Shown piece by piece: positions 32,615-41,044 of a stretch of 64,000 nucleotides of DNA. The notes beneath the pieces are model-generated. The model saw only the letters and a list, made by a program, of their open reading frames with translations. It had not been told where the DNA came from and searched no databases. Position numbers and translations under genes: made by a program. Within the stretch, counting starts at the first letter, position 1; the number at the start of each line of letters is the position of its first letter. The stretch lies in contig JAOQAG010000012.1 of assembly GCA_025963715.1 (NCBI GenBank), positions 1 through 64,000 of the forward strand, read 5' to 3'. Source of the stretch: Bacteroidota bacterium. Lineage in GTDB: Bacteria; Bacteroidota; Bacteroidia; 2-12-FULL-35-15.

Positions 32615-35302
32615 ATGCTAACACGAATCTCTTTAATTAACTCAAAAGGTTACGGCAAAGCCGAAATGAAACTCGACAATTGTGATTCTATTCAGTTGGT
32701 CGGGCCGAATAACATTGGAAAAAGTACGTTGATCTACGCACTTAACTTCCTGTTTGTGGTTGACGGGCAAAAAATGTCGTTCAGCGGACAGCGTAAGGGC
32801 GACAAGGAAACCATCCATCACTACTTCCCTACTCATAACAAAAGCTTCCTGGTGTTCGAGATCAACAAAATGGGCTATTACTGCATTTTGGTAAAACGCA
32901 ATACCGACGGGGAACTGGAGTATTATAAAATCGACAGTGAATACAACGAGGAATATTTCTTTGAGAATGAAGGCGCACATCAGCGCTTATTAAGCTTCGA
33001 CGAAGTGCTGGAACGCCTTGTGAGCCGTGGGATCATCCACAGTAAATTTGCTACCAAATCAGATGTGTTCAACCACGTATATCATCGCGGCAATAAGAAC
33101 AACGCCGTGGTTTGGCTGGAAGATACCGTAAAAGCGGACGGTTTGAGCAACAACTTCTCGAAAGTGTATCGTTACCTGATCAACTCCAAGCTGATCACCA
33201 ACAAAACGCTGAAAGAATCGTTGATCATTGCGGATAACCGCGAGAATGAAAGCCTGAATTTTTCCCAGAAAAATAAAAAAGACATTACCGATTTATTGCG
33301 CATCAACGAAGAGATCAAGAGCATCAAAGCGGTACGTACCGATTTCCTTGAGTTCCGCGAGCTGGTAAAAATGTACAATTCCAAAACCACGATCGTGAGT
33401 GAACTGCTGTACGCGTTTAACAGCGCTTACACTGCCGCGATCCCTGAACTGGAAATTTCGTCGGTAGAGCGTGGCCGCCACATTGCTGCGGTGCACAACG
33501 AGATCAACGAAATTTTAAAACCGAAAGAATTAAACTACGCATCTTACATCGGTGAAAAAAATGCGGAGATCAAGAATAAAACCAATTTCCTGAACGAAAA
33601 ACAACAGGAACTGGATGAGATCAATAAATTTGAAAGCATTGATTTCCTGAAAGAATCACTGAAAAACCTGGACAAAGAGCGGAAGGAAATTGAAACCCGC
33701 ATCACCACCATCGAAAGCCAGAAATTATCGAGCAAACATTTGGAATTCCGTTTGGAAAAAGTAACCGATAAAATTGCTTCGGTAGAAAACCAGATCGAGA
33801 ATTATAACAATTTGCTGATCCATAAAATTTCGGACGACGAAAAAACAAAACAGCTGTTGAACGCCATCCTTTCCGAGCAGGTAATGAGCTTGCCGAGCAA
33901 ACAGATCAAAAAACAGATCAAAAATGTATCGGAAAAATTACTGAATATTTTTGACGGTGAAATTGACATTACCAAAGGTTTGGAATTGACTGAATTTAAA
34001 TCGGTAAAAGAATTAAAAGAAGAATTAAAAGGATATCAGCTGGAGAAAAAACAAACGGAAGAATTATTAAGAACCGTTGTTGACAAAGAAAAAACCGATT
34101 TCAAATTAAAAAGCATCCTTGGCGAAATTGAAGTGATCAAAGAAAAGATCAAAGGAATTGAAACCAAACCACAGTTGGAACGCGCGATCAAAGGCATCAT
34201 TGAAGATATTAAAAATTTCAATGAAGAGAAAAAAGATCTGGAAATGCATTTGAACGAGCTGGTAAAAGAGATCGCTTCAAAACAGATCATGCTGGATAAA
34301 TTGAACGAGGAAAAACGAAACCTGGAATTGCGTGTAAAAGAATTAAAAGACCGCAAAATGGAGATCGAAGCCATCGACGTGGAGCCGCGTGAATACGAAA
34401 CAAACGACAACCTGGATTATATTTATTCGAAGATCCAGATCCATCAAAAAGACCGTCACGATTTACGCACAAACAAAAATCTTTCTTTTGAAAACCTGAA
34501 ACACCGCTTGCGCAGCAGCATTGCCGACGAAGTGGAATTTATCCGTTTTGTGGAAGAAGAAATTGCCTGTTTGTCGGATAAAGAAAGAAGCATCGACGGC
34601 TTGCTGCAAAGTATCTCTACACAGTTTGCCAATCCTGCGTTTACACTGATCAAGCGTTACGAAGAGTTCAAACAATTTGTGTACAATAAATTCAATACAA
34701 AATTAGCAACCACCCGCATCTCGAACATTGAATCATTAAAAATTGATCTGATCGACAACGAGCGCATTTTGGGTGAATTGAAACAGATCAGCTCCATCCA
34801 GGAATTTAACGGACAAATGAGCTTTGATTTTGATCAGTCGGAAAATTTAAAGATCTTAAATAATTACCTCGATACCGGTAAAAAAGTTGCGTTTGATGAA
34901 TTGTTCAATATTGAATTATTATTGGAAATCAAAGGAACAGAAAAACGTGTGGATCTGGCCAACCAGGTGGAATCCGACGGAACCGACAGGATGATCCGCT
35001 TGGTGATCATCATGGCGATCATCAATCGTTTGGCGATCACTGACGAACAAAACAAGATCACGTTATTTATTGATGAGGTTGCTACGATCGATAAGCAAAA
35101 CCGCCCGGAATTGGTAAAATTCTGTAACGCGCACAACTTCATTCCGATTTTTGCAGCGCCGGATGCAGTAGAAGGATTCAACAAATATTATTTCATTTAT
35201 CCTTCGAAAGGCAAGATCAACATCAACGAAAAACAAAATGCGATCATTGTTGAACGTAATGGTGTAGTAGAAAAACCAGCGATCAAAAAAAATCTGAATT
35301 AA
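32615..35302 (+). CDS. MksB/JetC-like SMC-family ATPase
   Basis: 895 residues. Walker A GPNNIGKST at 30-38 follows a short N-terminal strand; a very long coiled coil runs from about 270 to 750; the C-terminal head has a signature-like ESDGTDRM near 788 and Walker B/D-loop LFIDEVATID with D820/E821. There is no CxxC zinc hook, so it is not Rad50/SbcC. The length suits MksB, shorter than MukB (about 1480). With the kleisin-like and KITE-like genes downstream it would form a condensin-like complex that extrudes or entraps DNA. Annotation as MksB/JetC is inference from architecture and gene order. Confidence 0.75.
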   Translation: MLTRISLINSKGYGKAEMKLDNCDSIQLVGPNNIGKSTLIYALNFLFVVDGQKMSFSGQRKGDKETIHHYFPTHNKSFLVFEINKMGYYCILVKRNTDGELEYYKIDSEYNEEYFFENEGAHQRLLSFDEVLERLVSRGIIHSKFATKSDVFNHVYHRGNKNNAVVWLEDTVKADGLSNNFSKVYRYLINSKLITNKTLKESLIIADNRENESLNFSQKNKKDITDLLRINEEIKSIKAVRTDFLEFRELVKMYNSKTTIVSELLYAFNSAYTAAIPELEISSVERGRHIAAVHNEINEILKPKELNYASYIGEKNAEIKNKTNFLNEKQQELDEINKFESIDFLKESLKNLDKERKEIETRITTIESQKLSSKHLEFRLEKVTDKIASVENQIENYNNLLIHKISDDEKTKQLLNAILSEQVMSLPSKQIKKQIKNVSEKLLNIFDGEIDITKGLELTEFKSVKELKEELKGYQLEKKQTEELLRTVVDKEKTDFKLKSILGEIEVIKEKIKGIETKPQLERAIKGIIEDIKNFNEEKKDLEMHLNELVKEIASKQIMLDKLNEEKRNLELRVKELKDRKMEIEAIDVEPREYETNDNLDYIYSKIQIHQKDRHDLRTNKNLSFENLKHRLRSSIADEVEFIRFVEEEIACLSDKERSIDGLLQSISTQFANPAFTLIKRYEEFKQFVYNKFNTKLATTRISNIESLKIDLIDNERILGELKQISSIQEFNGQMSFDFDQSENLKILNNYLDTGKKVAFDELFNIELLLEIKGTEKRVDLANQVESDGTDRMIRLVIIMAIINRLAITDEQNKITLFIDEVATIDKQNRPELVKFCNAHNFIPIFAAPDAVEGFNKYYFIYPSKGKININEKQNAIIVERNGVVEKPAIKKNLN

Positions 35303-35362
35303 GAAATCCATTGTAAAATTCTGTTTGTAAAAAGCGGAATGACGAAATAAAAAACAACAGAA

Positions 35363-36580
35363 ATGAAAGCAGAACCAAAAACCATACTGCGCTTTTTATT
35401 GGAACATTATGATGTGATCTCTGATTTGTTTGAAACACAATCAAAGGATGGCGTTATCGCATTCGAAGTATTGAATGAGATCGTCGCAAAACATGATAGT
35501 GATATTAAAACGCAGCTGGTTGAATATAAAATATTAAGTCCGGTTAACGATAATTACGAGATCCGCACGGTATATTACAACCTCATCGAGTTTATCCTGA
35601 GCGAGTTCAAGCCGATGTTGCCCGAAACGATCGAAAAATACCACTTGTCGATCGGCGAATTGTTCCGCAAGATCCGCGAGAACATCAATGGCGACAAAGT
35701 TACACTGAGTCAGCGTTTGAACGATTTAGCCATTGAAGTACGCTCGTTCTACGAAATGGTGGAACGCAATACCATGAGCTTGTTGCAGGAAACACGCGAA
35801 TTAAAAGCGAACGTAAAGAAAATTGATTACCGCGAAAAGATCATCCGTGCATCGCGCTGGATCGACGAATATATTATTCCGCTGAACAAAATTCTCGACA
35901 TCAATCACTCTACTTCCATCGCGAATAAATTATACGAGATCTCGGAATATTCAAATAAATTCCGTTTGAACTTTGATGATGAAGGAGCACGCGTTCAGTT
36001 TGAAAAGCTTTATTTTCAACTGATCCAGGTGAATGATAATTTATTGCGCCAGTCGAAAATCCTGACCAACGAATTATTGCCGCTGATCGAACGCATCCGC
36101 ACGGAGTCCATTATTTTAACAGGTTGGATCACTTTCCTGAAAAATCCGTACAAACGCAAAGCACCGAAATTATTAAAACGCAAAGAAGTATCGATCTACT
36201 CGAACGATACGTTTTACAATGCTTCCGAGATCTTCGAACAATTCAAGAACGAAACGGATGTTTATTTTGAAGAAGAAGAGAACGAAGCGGAAAAATGGAT
36301 CTTTGATAAAGAACATTATACGAAAAAGTTAAAAGATAACATGCCGGTGGAAAATTTCTTCAGCTGGTGTAATAAAACCCTGAAGGAAGATTACAAAAAA
36401 GTAGAGATCGAAAAATTCTTTGCACTCACCACGCTGGCATTCGATGATGATATTGAGCGCGAATACGGCGCAAAACCGCAATTTGACAAGATCAAGATCA
36501 ACGACCTTACACTGACAGTACCAAAATTTACAATCAATCAGCAACAACAATTAATAGATCCGAAAGATGGAATTTCCTAA
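35363..36580 (+). CDS. MksF/JetA-like kleisin subunit
   Basis: 405 residues, soluble and mostly helical. The N-terminal 90 residues look like a winged helix (TILRFLLEHYDVISDLF, VLNEIVAKHD, NYEIRTVYYNLIEFIL); a long helical middle section follows (about 90-260, MSLLQETRELKANVKKIDYR), then a charged linker and a C-terminal winged-helix-like part (LKEDYKKVEIEKFFALTTLAF). Kleisins of MukF/MksF type bridge the two ATPase heads. No enzymatic motif is present. It begins 60 bases after the ATPase and overlaps the next gene by 14 bases. Confidence 0.68.
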   Translation: MKAEPKTILRFLLEHYDVISDLFETQSKDGVIAFEVLNEIVAKHDSDIKTQLVEYKILSPVNDNYEIRTVYYNLIEFILSEFKPMLPETIEKYHLSIGELFRKIRENINGDKVTLSQRLNDLAIEVRSFYEMVERNTMSLLQETRELKANVKKIDYREKIIRASRWIDEYIIPLNKILDINHSTSIANKLYEISEYSNKFRLNFDDEGARVQFEKLYFQLIQVNDNLLRQSKILTNELLPLIERIRTESIILTGWITFLKNPYKRKAPKLLKRKEVSIYSNDTFYNASEIFEQFKNETDVYFEEEENEAEKWIFDKEHYTKKLKDNMPVENFFSWCNKTLKEDYKKVEIEKFFALTTLAFDDDIEREYGAKPQFDKIKINDLTLTVPKFTINQQQQLIDPKDGIS

Positions 36581-37094
36581 TCACCACCGCCAAATAGTAG
36601 AAGACCTGATGTCAGGTAAATTTATGCTGCCGCAGGAACGCACCTACCAGGTGTTAAAAGATAACGAGCAATCGTACACGTATTTTTTCAAAGCGTCGTT
36701 CAACTACGAGCTGCGCTTAACGCAGGATTACGCGTATGTGGTTTCGGAAGAATCGGCAGAAATGCTGTCACGCGATATTTGTATTTTCATTTCGTTGCTG
36801 AGCTATGAGCTTGACCGCGATGGAAAAAACTTTTTAGAGCGCATCCAGTTCAGCGAATTTGAAATAGAAGAAATTGAAAATTATTTTACCAATTCTTCGT
36901 ACATCGACCTGATCCTTTCCAACAAACAATTGAAAGATGCGGATGCACGTAAAAACTTTATCAATACACTGAACCGCCGTAATATCATTGAAAAAACAGG
37001 CGATAACCGTTTTGTATTTACATCCGCACATAAATTTTTCATGGATTTTGCAAGTGATATTGTGAAGTATGAAAATGCGGAGAAGGAGGAATAA
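36567..37094 (+). CDS. MksE/JetB-like KITE subunit
   Basis: 175 residues, without signal peptide. Secondary-structure pattern fits tandem winged helices as in MukE/MksE: SYTYFFKASFNYELRLTQDY, SRDICIFISLLSYELDRDG, a helix-rich stretch with FTNSSYIDLIL, and the wing LNRRNIIEKTGDNRFVFTSA followed by a final helix. The phrase LNRRNIIEKTGDNRFVF is what MukE-type subunits show near their C-terminus. The start codon lies within the kleisin-like gene, so the two are translationally coupled, as expected for subunits of one complex. Confidence 0.68.
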   Translation: MEFPNHHRQIVEDLMSGKFMLPQERTYQVLKDNEQSYTYFFKASFNYELRLTQDYAYVVSEESAEMLSRDICIFISLLSYELDRDGKNFLERIQFSEFEIEEIENYFTNSSYIDLILSNKQLKDADARKNFINTLNRRNIIEKTGDNRFVFTSAHKFFMDFASDIVKYENAEKEE

Positions 37095-37100
37095 AAAAAC

Positions 37101-37126
37101 AGTTCAAAGTTTAAAGTTTAAAGTTT
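37101..37126. repeat. TTYAAAG heptamer array after the mksE-like gene
   Basis: TTCAAAG, TTTAAAG, TTTAAAG, beginning 7 bases after the stop codon. Confidence 0.8.
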
Positions 37127-37169
37127 GCTGTACGCAGATGCTAAACCTGAGAACTATCTGCATTTTATA

Positions 37170-37290
37170 CTGTCATCCCGCACTTGTTGCGGGATCGGTT
37201 AATTAGAAATGTTCAAAGTTTGCTGTGTTTGTTAAAAAAGAAAGCGATTCATTTTATTAGACTGTCATCCCGGGCCTGACCCGGGATCTG
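37170..37290. repeat. Two family A half-cores in direct orientation
   Basis: 37170-37197 has the CCCGCACTTGTTGCGGG variant; 37262-37290 the CCCGGGCCTGACCCGGG variant. Both read in the same direction, unlike the usual facing pair, which suggests two separate insertions or loss of other halves. Confidence 0.75.
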
Positions 37291-37316
37291 CCAGAATAAA
37301 ACTATTTTTCAATTAC

Positions 37317-37340
37317 AAAGGGGGCATCACGCCCCTTTTT
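37317..37340 (+). terminator. Hairpin with T-run (likely terminator)
   Basis: Stem AAAGGGGGC pairing with GCCCCTTTT (one G-T pair), loop ATCAC, five T. It lies 223 bases after the mksE-like stop and 24 bases before the next ATG, so it could end the SMC operon transcript or act as an attenuator for the gene after it. Confidence 0.65.
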
Positions 37341-37363
37341 AATACACCAAAATCAAAGCCCCA

Positions 37364-38563
37364 ATGCAGGAAAAATTCAAAATCTTATCATCAAAGGGAT
37401 TTGTGATTGCCCTGGCATTGCTGCTGCTGAATGATTTTATTTTTAAAACAACTTTTCACAATTGGTTTACCGGAAAATTATCTGACGTAGCGGGATTATT
37501 TATTTTTCCAATCTTCTGGACTGCATTTTTCCCAAAACAAAAGAAAACAATTTACTTTTTTACTGCACTAATTTTCATTTTTTGGAAATCACCGTTCTCA
37601 CAGTTTCTTATTAACGACTGGAATGCACTGAATTTATTAAGCATTTACAGGGTTATTGATTATTCCGATCTTATTGCCTTATTGATCTTACCTTTTTCAT
37701 TTCAACACAGCGCTCCTGAAAACAGGAAAACTACATTTGCAATTCACCCGATTTTTTTAATTCTTATTGCTGCGTTTTCATTTGTTGCTACCAGCAAATA
37801 TGACAGAAACACGTTACCAGCATGGGATTATTATTCTTTTAAGGATGCTCCTTTAAAATATGGAAAAGAAATAGCTGTTCAAAAAAAACAATACACGTTT
37901 GAAATCAGCTCTACACAGTTAGCACATTTAATTAACACCTACCATCTTAGCTATTCCGAAAGACTAAAAAATGATTCATCTTTCCTTTTCGCAGCACTTC
38001 CATCCAGCTACGACAGCGTTTCGCCGGTTATAAAAGCAAGTATCATTCAAAGTCCCGATCATGCTATACTGGTTATACGATCCGTTATTTTTGATACCAT
38101 TCTTTTAAATCCAAAATACGAATTCAAGAACAGTAACAGCTATTATTTTACTTCAAACACTGATTTTTTTATACACTCATTCGCGCAATGGTTTTTCCCA
38201 AAACTTCAAAACATTAAAACAGCAGATTCTTTGGGCAACGTTGGTAAAGCATTGGTAACAACCAACCCTCAGGCTGCGATCAATTCTCTGAATGCAGCGG
38301 TTAATATAGCCTCCGGTTGGGTTAACTGCGAGCTGCTTTTGAATAACACTATCGGAGATGCTTATTTTAATATGCAACAATATCAACCCGCATTAAAATA
38401 TTATTACAAAGCCGATTCGCTGGATGAGCAATATGATAGCTACCGGCACCGAAGCCTGCCATACAAAGGACTTGCGCTCACATACAAACAACTGGGTCAA
38501 AAAGATAGCGTGAAAAAATATAATAAGCTGGCACATACATTTAAAAATTATCACAACGATTAA
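37364..38563 (+). CDS. Membrane protein of unknown function with C-terminal TPR-like pair
   Basis: 399 residues. The first 150 residues hold four to five transmembrane helices (FVIALALLLLNDFIF, LSDVAGLFIFPIFWTAF, TIYFFTALIFIFW, YSDLIALLILPF, FLILIAAFSFVATS). The rest is soluble, with two TPR-like units near the end (GKALVTTNPQAAINSLNAA, AYFNMQQYQPALKYYYKADS). The gene is visibly more AT-rich than its neighbours, which may point to separate ancestry. No nuclease or Toprim motif is present, so it is not the missing JetD. Function unknown. Confidence 0.75.
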   Translation: MQEKFKILSSKGFVIALALLLLNDFIFKTTFHNWFTGKLSDVAGLFIFPIFWTAFFPKQKKTIYFFTALIFIFWKSPFSQFLINDWNALNLLSIYRVIDYSDLIALLILPFSFQHSAPENRKTTFAIHPIFLILIAAFSFVATSKYDRNTLPAWDYYSFKDAPLKYGKEIAVQKKQYTFEISSTQLAHLINTYHLSYSERLKNDSSFLFAALPSSYDSVSPVIKASIIQSPDHAILVIRSVIFDTILLNPKYEFKNSNSYYFTSNTDFFIHSFAQWFFPKLQNIKTADSLGNVGKALVTTNPQAAINSLNAAVNIASGWVNCELLLNNTIGDAYFNMQQYQPALKYYYKADSLDEQYDSYRHRSLPYKGLALTYKQLGQKDSVKKYNKLAHTFKNYHND

Positions 38564-38572
38564 TTTATTGTC

Positions 38573-39082
38573 ATGGCTAAAAAAGAACCAAAACCCATCA
38601 CGTATAAAAGCAAAGTGTACAAACTGGAGCATCTGAACGGGCATTATGTGGATGTGCCGCCGGATGTGATCGATCATTTTGGAGGAACGTTTAAGCTGCG
38701 CGTGGTGTGTACGCTTAATGATAAACTGAGCTTCCAAACCGGCTTGATAGCATTAAGCAATGGCAACGGCTATATCAACCTGAGTGCAGCGCGCATGAAA
38801 AAATTGGGGATAAAATTAAAAGATACTGTTACCGTTACGCTCAAAAAAGATGAAAGCAAATACGGCTTTGATGTGCCACCCGAATTAAAAGAATTGCTGA
38901 CGCAGGATGAAGAAGGAATGCGCCGATTCAAATTATTAACGCCCGGAAAACAACGCTACATCATCTATTACGTAAACGGTGTAAAAAGCAGTCAGTTGAA
39001 AATTGAACGGGCAGTAAGGCTTATCACCAATCTGAAAAACACACGAGAAGGAAAAGAATCGTTCAGGGAAATCCTCGCTTAA
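38573..39082 (+). CDS. DUF1905 + YdeI/OmpD-associated (OmdA) domain protein
   Basis: 169 residues, cytoplasmic. Residues about 10-95 form a DUF1905 barrel (YKLEHLNGHYVDVPPDVIDH, LIALSNGNGYINLSAARMKK, LKDTVTVTLKKD). Residues about 100-168 match the YdeI/OmdA bacteriocin-protection-type helical domain (FDVPPELKELL, LTPGKQRYIIYYVNGVKSS, KIERAVRLITNL). YdeI relatives are linked to resistance to polymyxin or antimicrobial peptides in enterobacteria; the role here is unknown. It starts 9 bases after the preceding stop, perhaps cotranscribed. Confidence 0.85.
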   Translation: MAKKEPKPITYKSKVYKLEHLNGHYVDVPPDVIDHFGGTFKLRVVCTLNDKLSFQTGLIALSNGNGYINLSAARMKKLGIKLKDTVTVTLKKDESKYGFDVPPELKELLTQDEEGMRRFKLLTPGKQRYIIYYVNGVKSSQLKIERAVRLITNLKNTREGKESFREILA

Positions 39083-39491
39083 TTTCACCACGAAGGTGCA
39101 AAGACGCGAAGAATTTTTATTTTATAATGAAATTCCAGGGTAATGGTCACAAGATTTTATATCCACGGTTTTTTTTATGATTTTCCTGTACTATATACTA
39201 TAAAAGAAATTACTTTAAGAACGTCATTACGACCGCGTGTCGCCATAGCTTTAGCGGTGGCACAGGGCTTTTCGCCCGACGTAATCTCATCCCCGTTTAT
39301 ACGCTGGTGTGAGATTGCTTCGTTCCTCGCAATGACGAGCTATGTTAAATGTTCTTTAACGCTCATTTTTCTTTGCCTATTGTCTACTGCCCTGTTGCCT
39401 ATTCCCTATTTGCGCCTTCGTGGTGAAAAATCTCCTGCTGAATATTCGCCAGTAATTCGTAAATTCGTGAAAAATTTGTAATCCGCATTCT
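39083..39491. repeat. Repeat-filled intergenic region (degenerate family B element and phrases)
   Basis: A family B element with decayed arms lies at 39222-39338 (GTCATTACGACC ... GCAATGACG), including a CGCCATAGCTTTAGCGGTGG palindrome. Before and after are GCGCC/CGTGGTGAAAAAT phrases and CTATTGTCTACTGCC/CTGTTGCCTATT units. Reading frames here are artefacts of the repeats. No gene is seen. Confidence 0.65.
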
Positions 39492-40661
39492 ATGTATCCA
39501 TCCTTATACTACGCAATAAAAGACCTGTTTGGCTTCGACCTTCCTTTTTTTAAAATGGTTCAAAGCTTTGGTTTTTTTGTTGCGGTCGCATTTATTTTTG
39601 CCGCTTATTTTTTGTCCAAAGAATTAAAACGCAAAGAACAGCAAGGTCTTATACAACCTGGTACTATTAAGGTTTTGAAAGGACAGCGCGCTACTGCCGC
39701 CGAGCTGATCACCTCCGGTTTAATTGGTTTTATTGCAGGCTACAAGATCCTGTACATTGCCATGAATTTTTCTGCGTTCACCGAAAATACACAGGGCTTT
39801 TTATTATCATTTAATGGAAGCTGGATCGGTGGTTTGCTTGCTGCCGCCGTATCTGTGTATCTGAAATACAGCGAAAAAGAAAAAACAAAACGCGAAATAC
39901 CTGCATGGGAACCGGAAATCGTGCATCCGTATCAATTGGTAGGGAACATCACACTGATCGCGGCTTTTGCAGGAATTATCGGTGCTAAAATTTTTCACAA
40001 CCTCGAAAATTGGGATGATTTTATTGCAGATCCGCTCACAGCACTCGTTTCATTCAGTGGATTAACAATGTACGGTGGATTGATCGTTGCTTCCGTTGCC
40101 TGCATCTGGTACGGAAAAAAGAACGGAATAAAAACCACGCATTTGATTGATTCCGCTGCACCGTCGTTAATGCTGGCCTATGGTATTGGCCGCATCGGCT
40201 GCCATATTGCAGGTGATGGCGATTGGGGAATCCCCAGCACACACCCAAAACCATTCAGCTGGCTGCCCGACTGGATGTGGAGCTACGATTATCCGCACAA
40301 TGTGGTAGGTGAAGGTGTACCATTAACAAATTGTTTAAACGATAAATTCTGCAACCACCTGGTGCCACCCGTTTATCCAACGGCATTCTACGAAGTGGTG
40401 ATGTGCATCAGCTTGTTTTTTGTGCTGTGGTATCTTCGCAAACGCATCACTATTCCCGGCGTTTTATTTTGCGCTTACCTGATCCTGAATGGCATTGAGC
40501 GTTTTTTCATCGAGAAAATCCGTGTAAATACACTATACAATGTAAACGGATTTAGATTCACACAAGCCGAGCTGATCTCTACGATCTTGTTCTTTTTGGG
40601 AGTAACCGGGATCTTTTATTTCAGAAGATTGCAGCAGAAAGAGCTGGCTGCGAAGAATTAA
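39492..40661 (+). CDS. lgt: Prolipoprotein diacylglyceryl transferase
   Basis: Transfers diacylglycerol from phosphatidylglycerol to the lipobox cysteine of prolipoproteins in the inner membrane; it would act on the several lipoproteins seen in this window. 389 residues, longer than the usual 260-300 because of a charged loop after TM1 and an extension around the signature. Seven or so transmembrane helices. Signature GRIGCHIAGDGD at 233-244 (variant of GRIGNFxNGE), SGLTMYGGL near 188-196 in place of the SFHGG region, and a final FFIEKIRVN segment. This divergent form is common in Bacteroidota. Confidence 0.93.
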   Translation: MYPSLYYAIKDLFGFDLPFFKMVQSFGFFVAVAFIFAAYFLSKELKRKEQQGLIQPGTIKVLKGQRATAAELITSGLIGFIAGYKILYIAMNFSAFTENTQGFLLSFNGSWIGGLLAAAVSVYLKYSEKEKTKREIPAWEPEIVHPYQLVGNITLIAAFAGIIGAKIFHNLENWDDFIADPLTALVSFSGLTMYGGLIVASVACIWYGKKNGIKTTHLIDSAAPSLMLAYGIGRIGCHIAGDGDWGIPSTHPKPFSWLPDWMWSYDYPHNVVGEGVPLTNCLNDKFCNHLVPPVYPTAFYEVVMCISLFFVLWYLRKRITIPGVLFCAYLILNGIERFFIEKIRVNTLYNVNGFRFTQAELISTILFFLGVTGIFYFRRLQQKELAAKN

Positions 40662-40691
40662 AAGCATATCTGCAAAAAGATTTTTTAAGAA

Positions 40692-40784
40692 CGTCATTGC
40701 GAGGGCTTTTCGCCCGAAGCAATCTCACACCAGATTATAAAACCAAAATGAGATTGCTTCGGGCGAAAAGCCCTCGCAATGACG
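40692..40784. repeat. Family B element: 36-bp perfect inverted arms, 21-bp spacer
   Basis: Arm 40692-40727 begins CGTCATTGCGAGGG; arm 40749-40784 is its exact reverse complement. Each arm has its own inner hairpin. It sits 30 bases after lgt and 16 bases before the complete family A element. Confidence 0.93.
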
Positions 40785-40800
40785 CAAAATTAATTTTTTT

Positions 40801-40992
40801 GGTTATGTTGTAATAAAATGTTGTTTTTTACAATATTCACAAATAATACTGTCATCCCGGGCTTGACCCGGGATCTGTTAAATACTTGCAGCGCCTACAC
40901 AGTTCTTAAGCTGTCATCCCGGGTCAAGCCCGGGATGACAGCTTAAGAAAGTATTTCTGTTTCCATAAACAATAATGTTCTGCAACATAACC
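40801..40992. repeat. Complete family A MITE-like element, 192 bp
   Basis: Perfect 10-bp terminal inverted repeats: GGTTATGTTG at 40801-40810 and CAACATAACC at 40983-40992. The core pair (40850-40940) consists of CCCGGGCTTGACCCGGG and its exact reverse complement. No open frame. Related elements: 1-74, 24690-24870, about 55180-55349, and core pairs elsewhere. Confidence 0.88.
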
Positions 40993-41010
40993 ATACAAAA
41001 TAAAAGGCAT

Positions 41011-41040
41011 TTGGTATAAACTTTCCGATAATCATTAAAC
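41011..41040. repeat. 3'-end repeat, family E
   Basis: TTGGTATAAACTTTCCGATA followed by ATCATTAAAC, 4 bases from the stop codon of the minus-strand gene; compare 145-187 and 20758-20795. Confidence 0.6.
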
Positions 41041-41044
41041 TTTA

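Noticed and set aside
37364-38563. Gene after the MksE-like gene as a possible JetD/MksG nuclease
   Set aside because: It has four or five transmembrane helices and TPR-like units, no Toprim residues, and is separated from the operon by repeats and a terminator-like hairpin.
39143-39481. Open frame of 112 codons after the YdeI-like gene
   Set aside because: It runs through a decayed family B element and phrase repeats; the translated sequence is low in coding character and depends on the repeats.
40850-40940. Family A palindromes as Rho-independent terminators
   Set aside because: The stems are strong but lack a T-run after them, and they occur as facing pairs inside a longer element with conserved ends.
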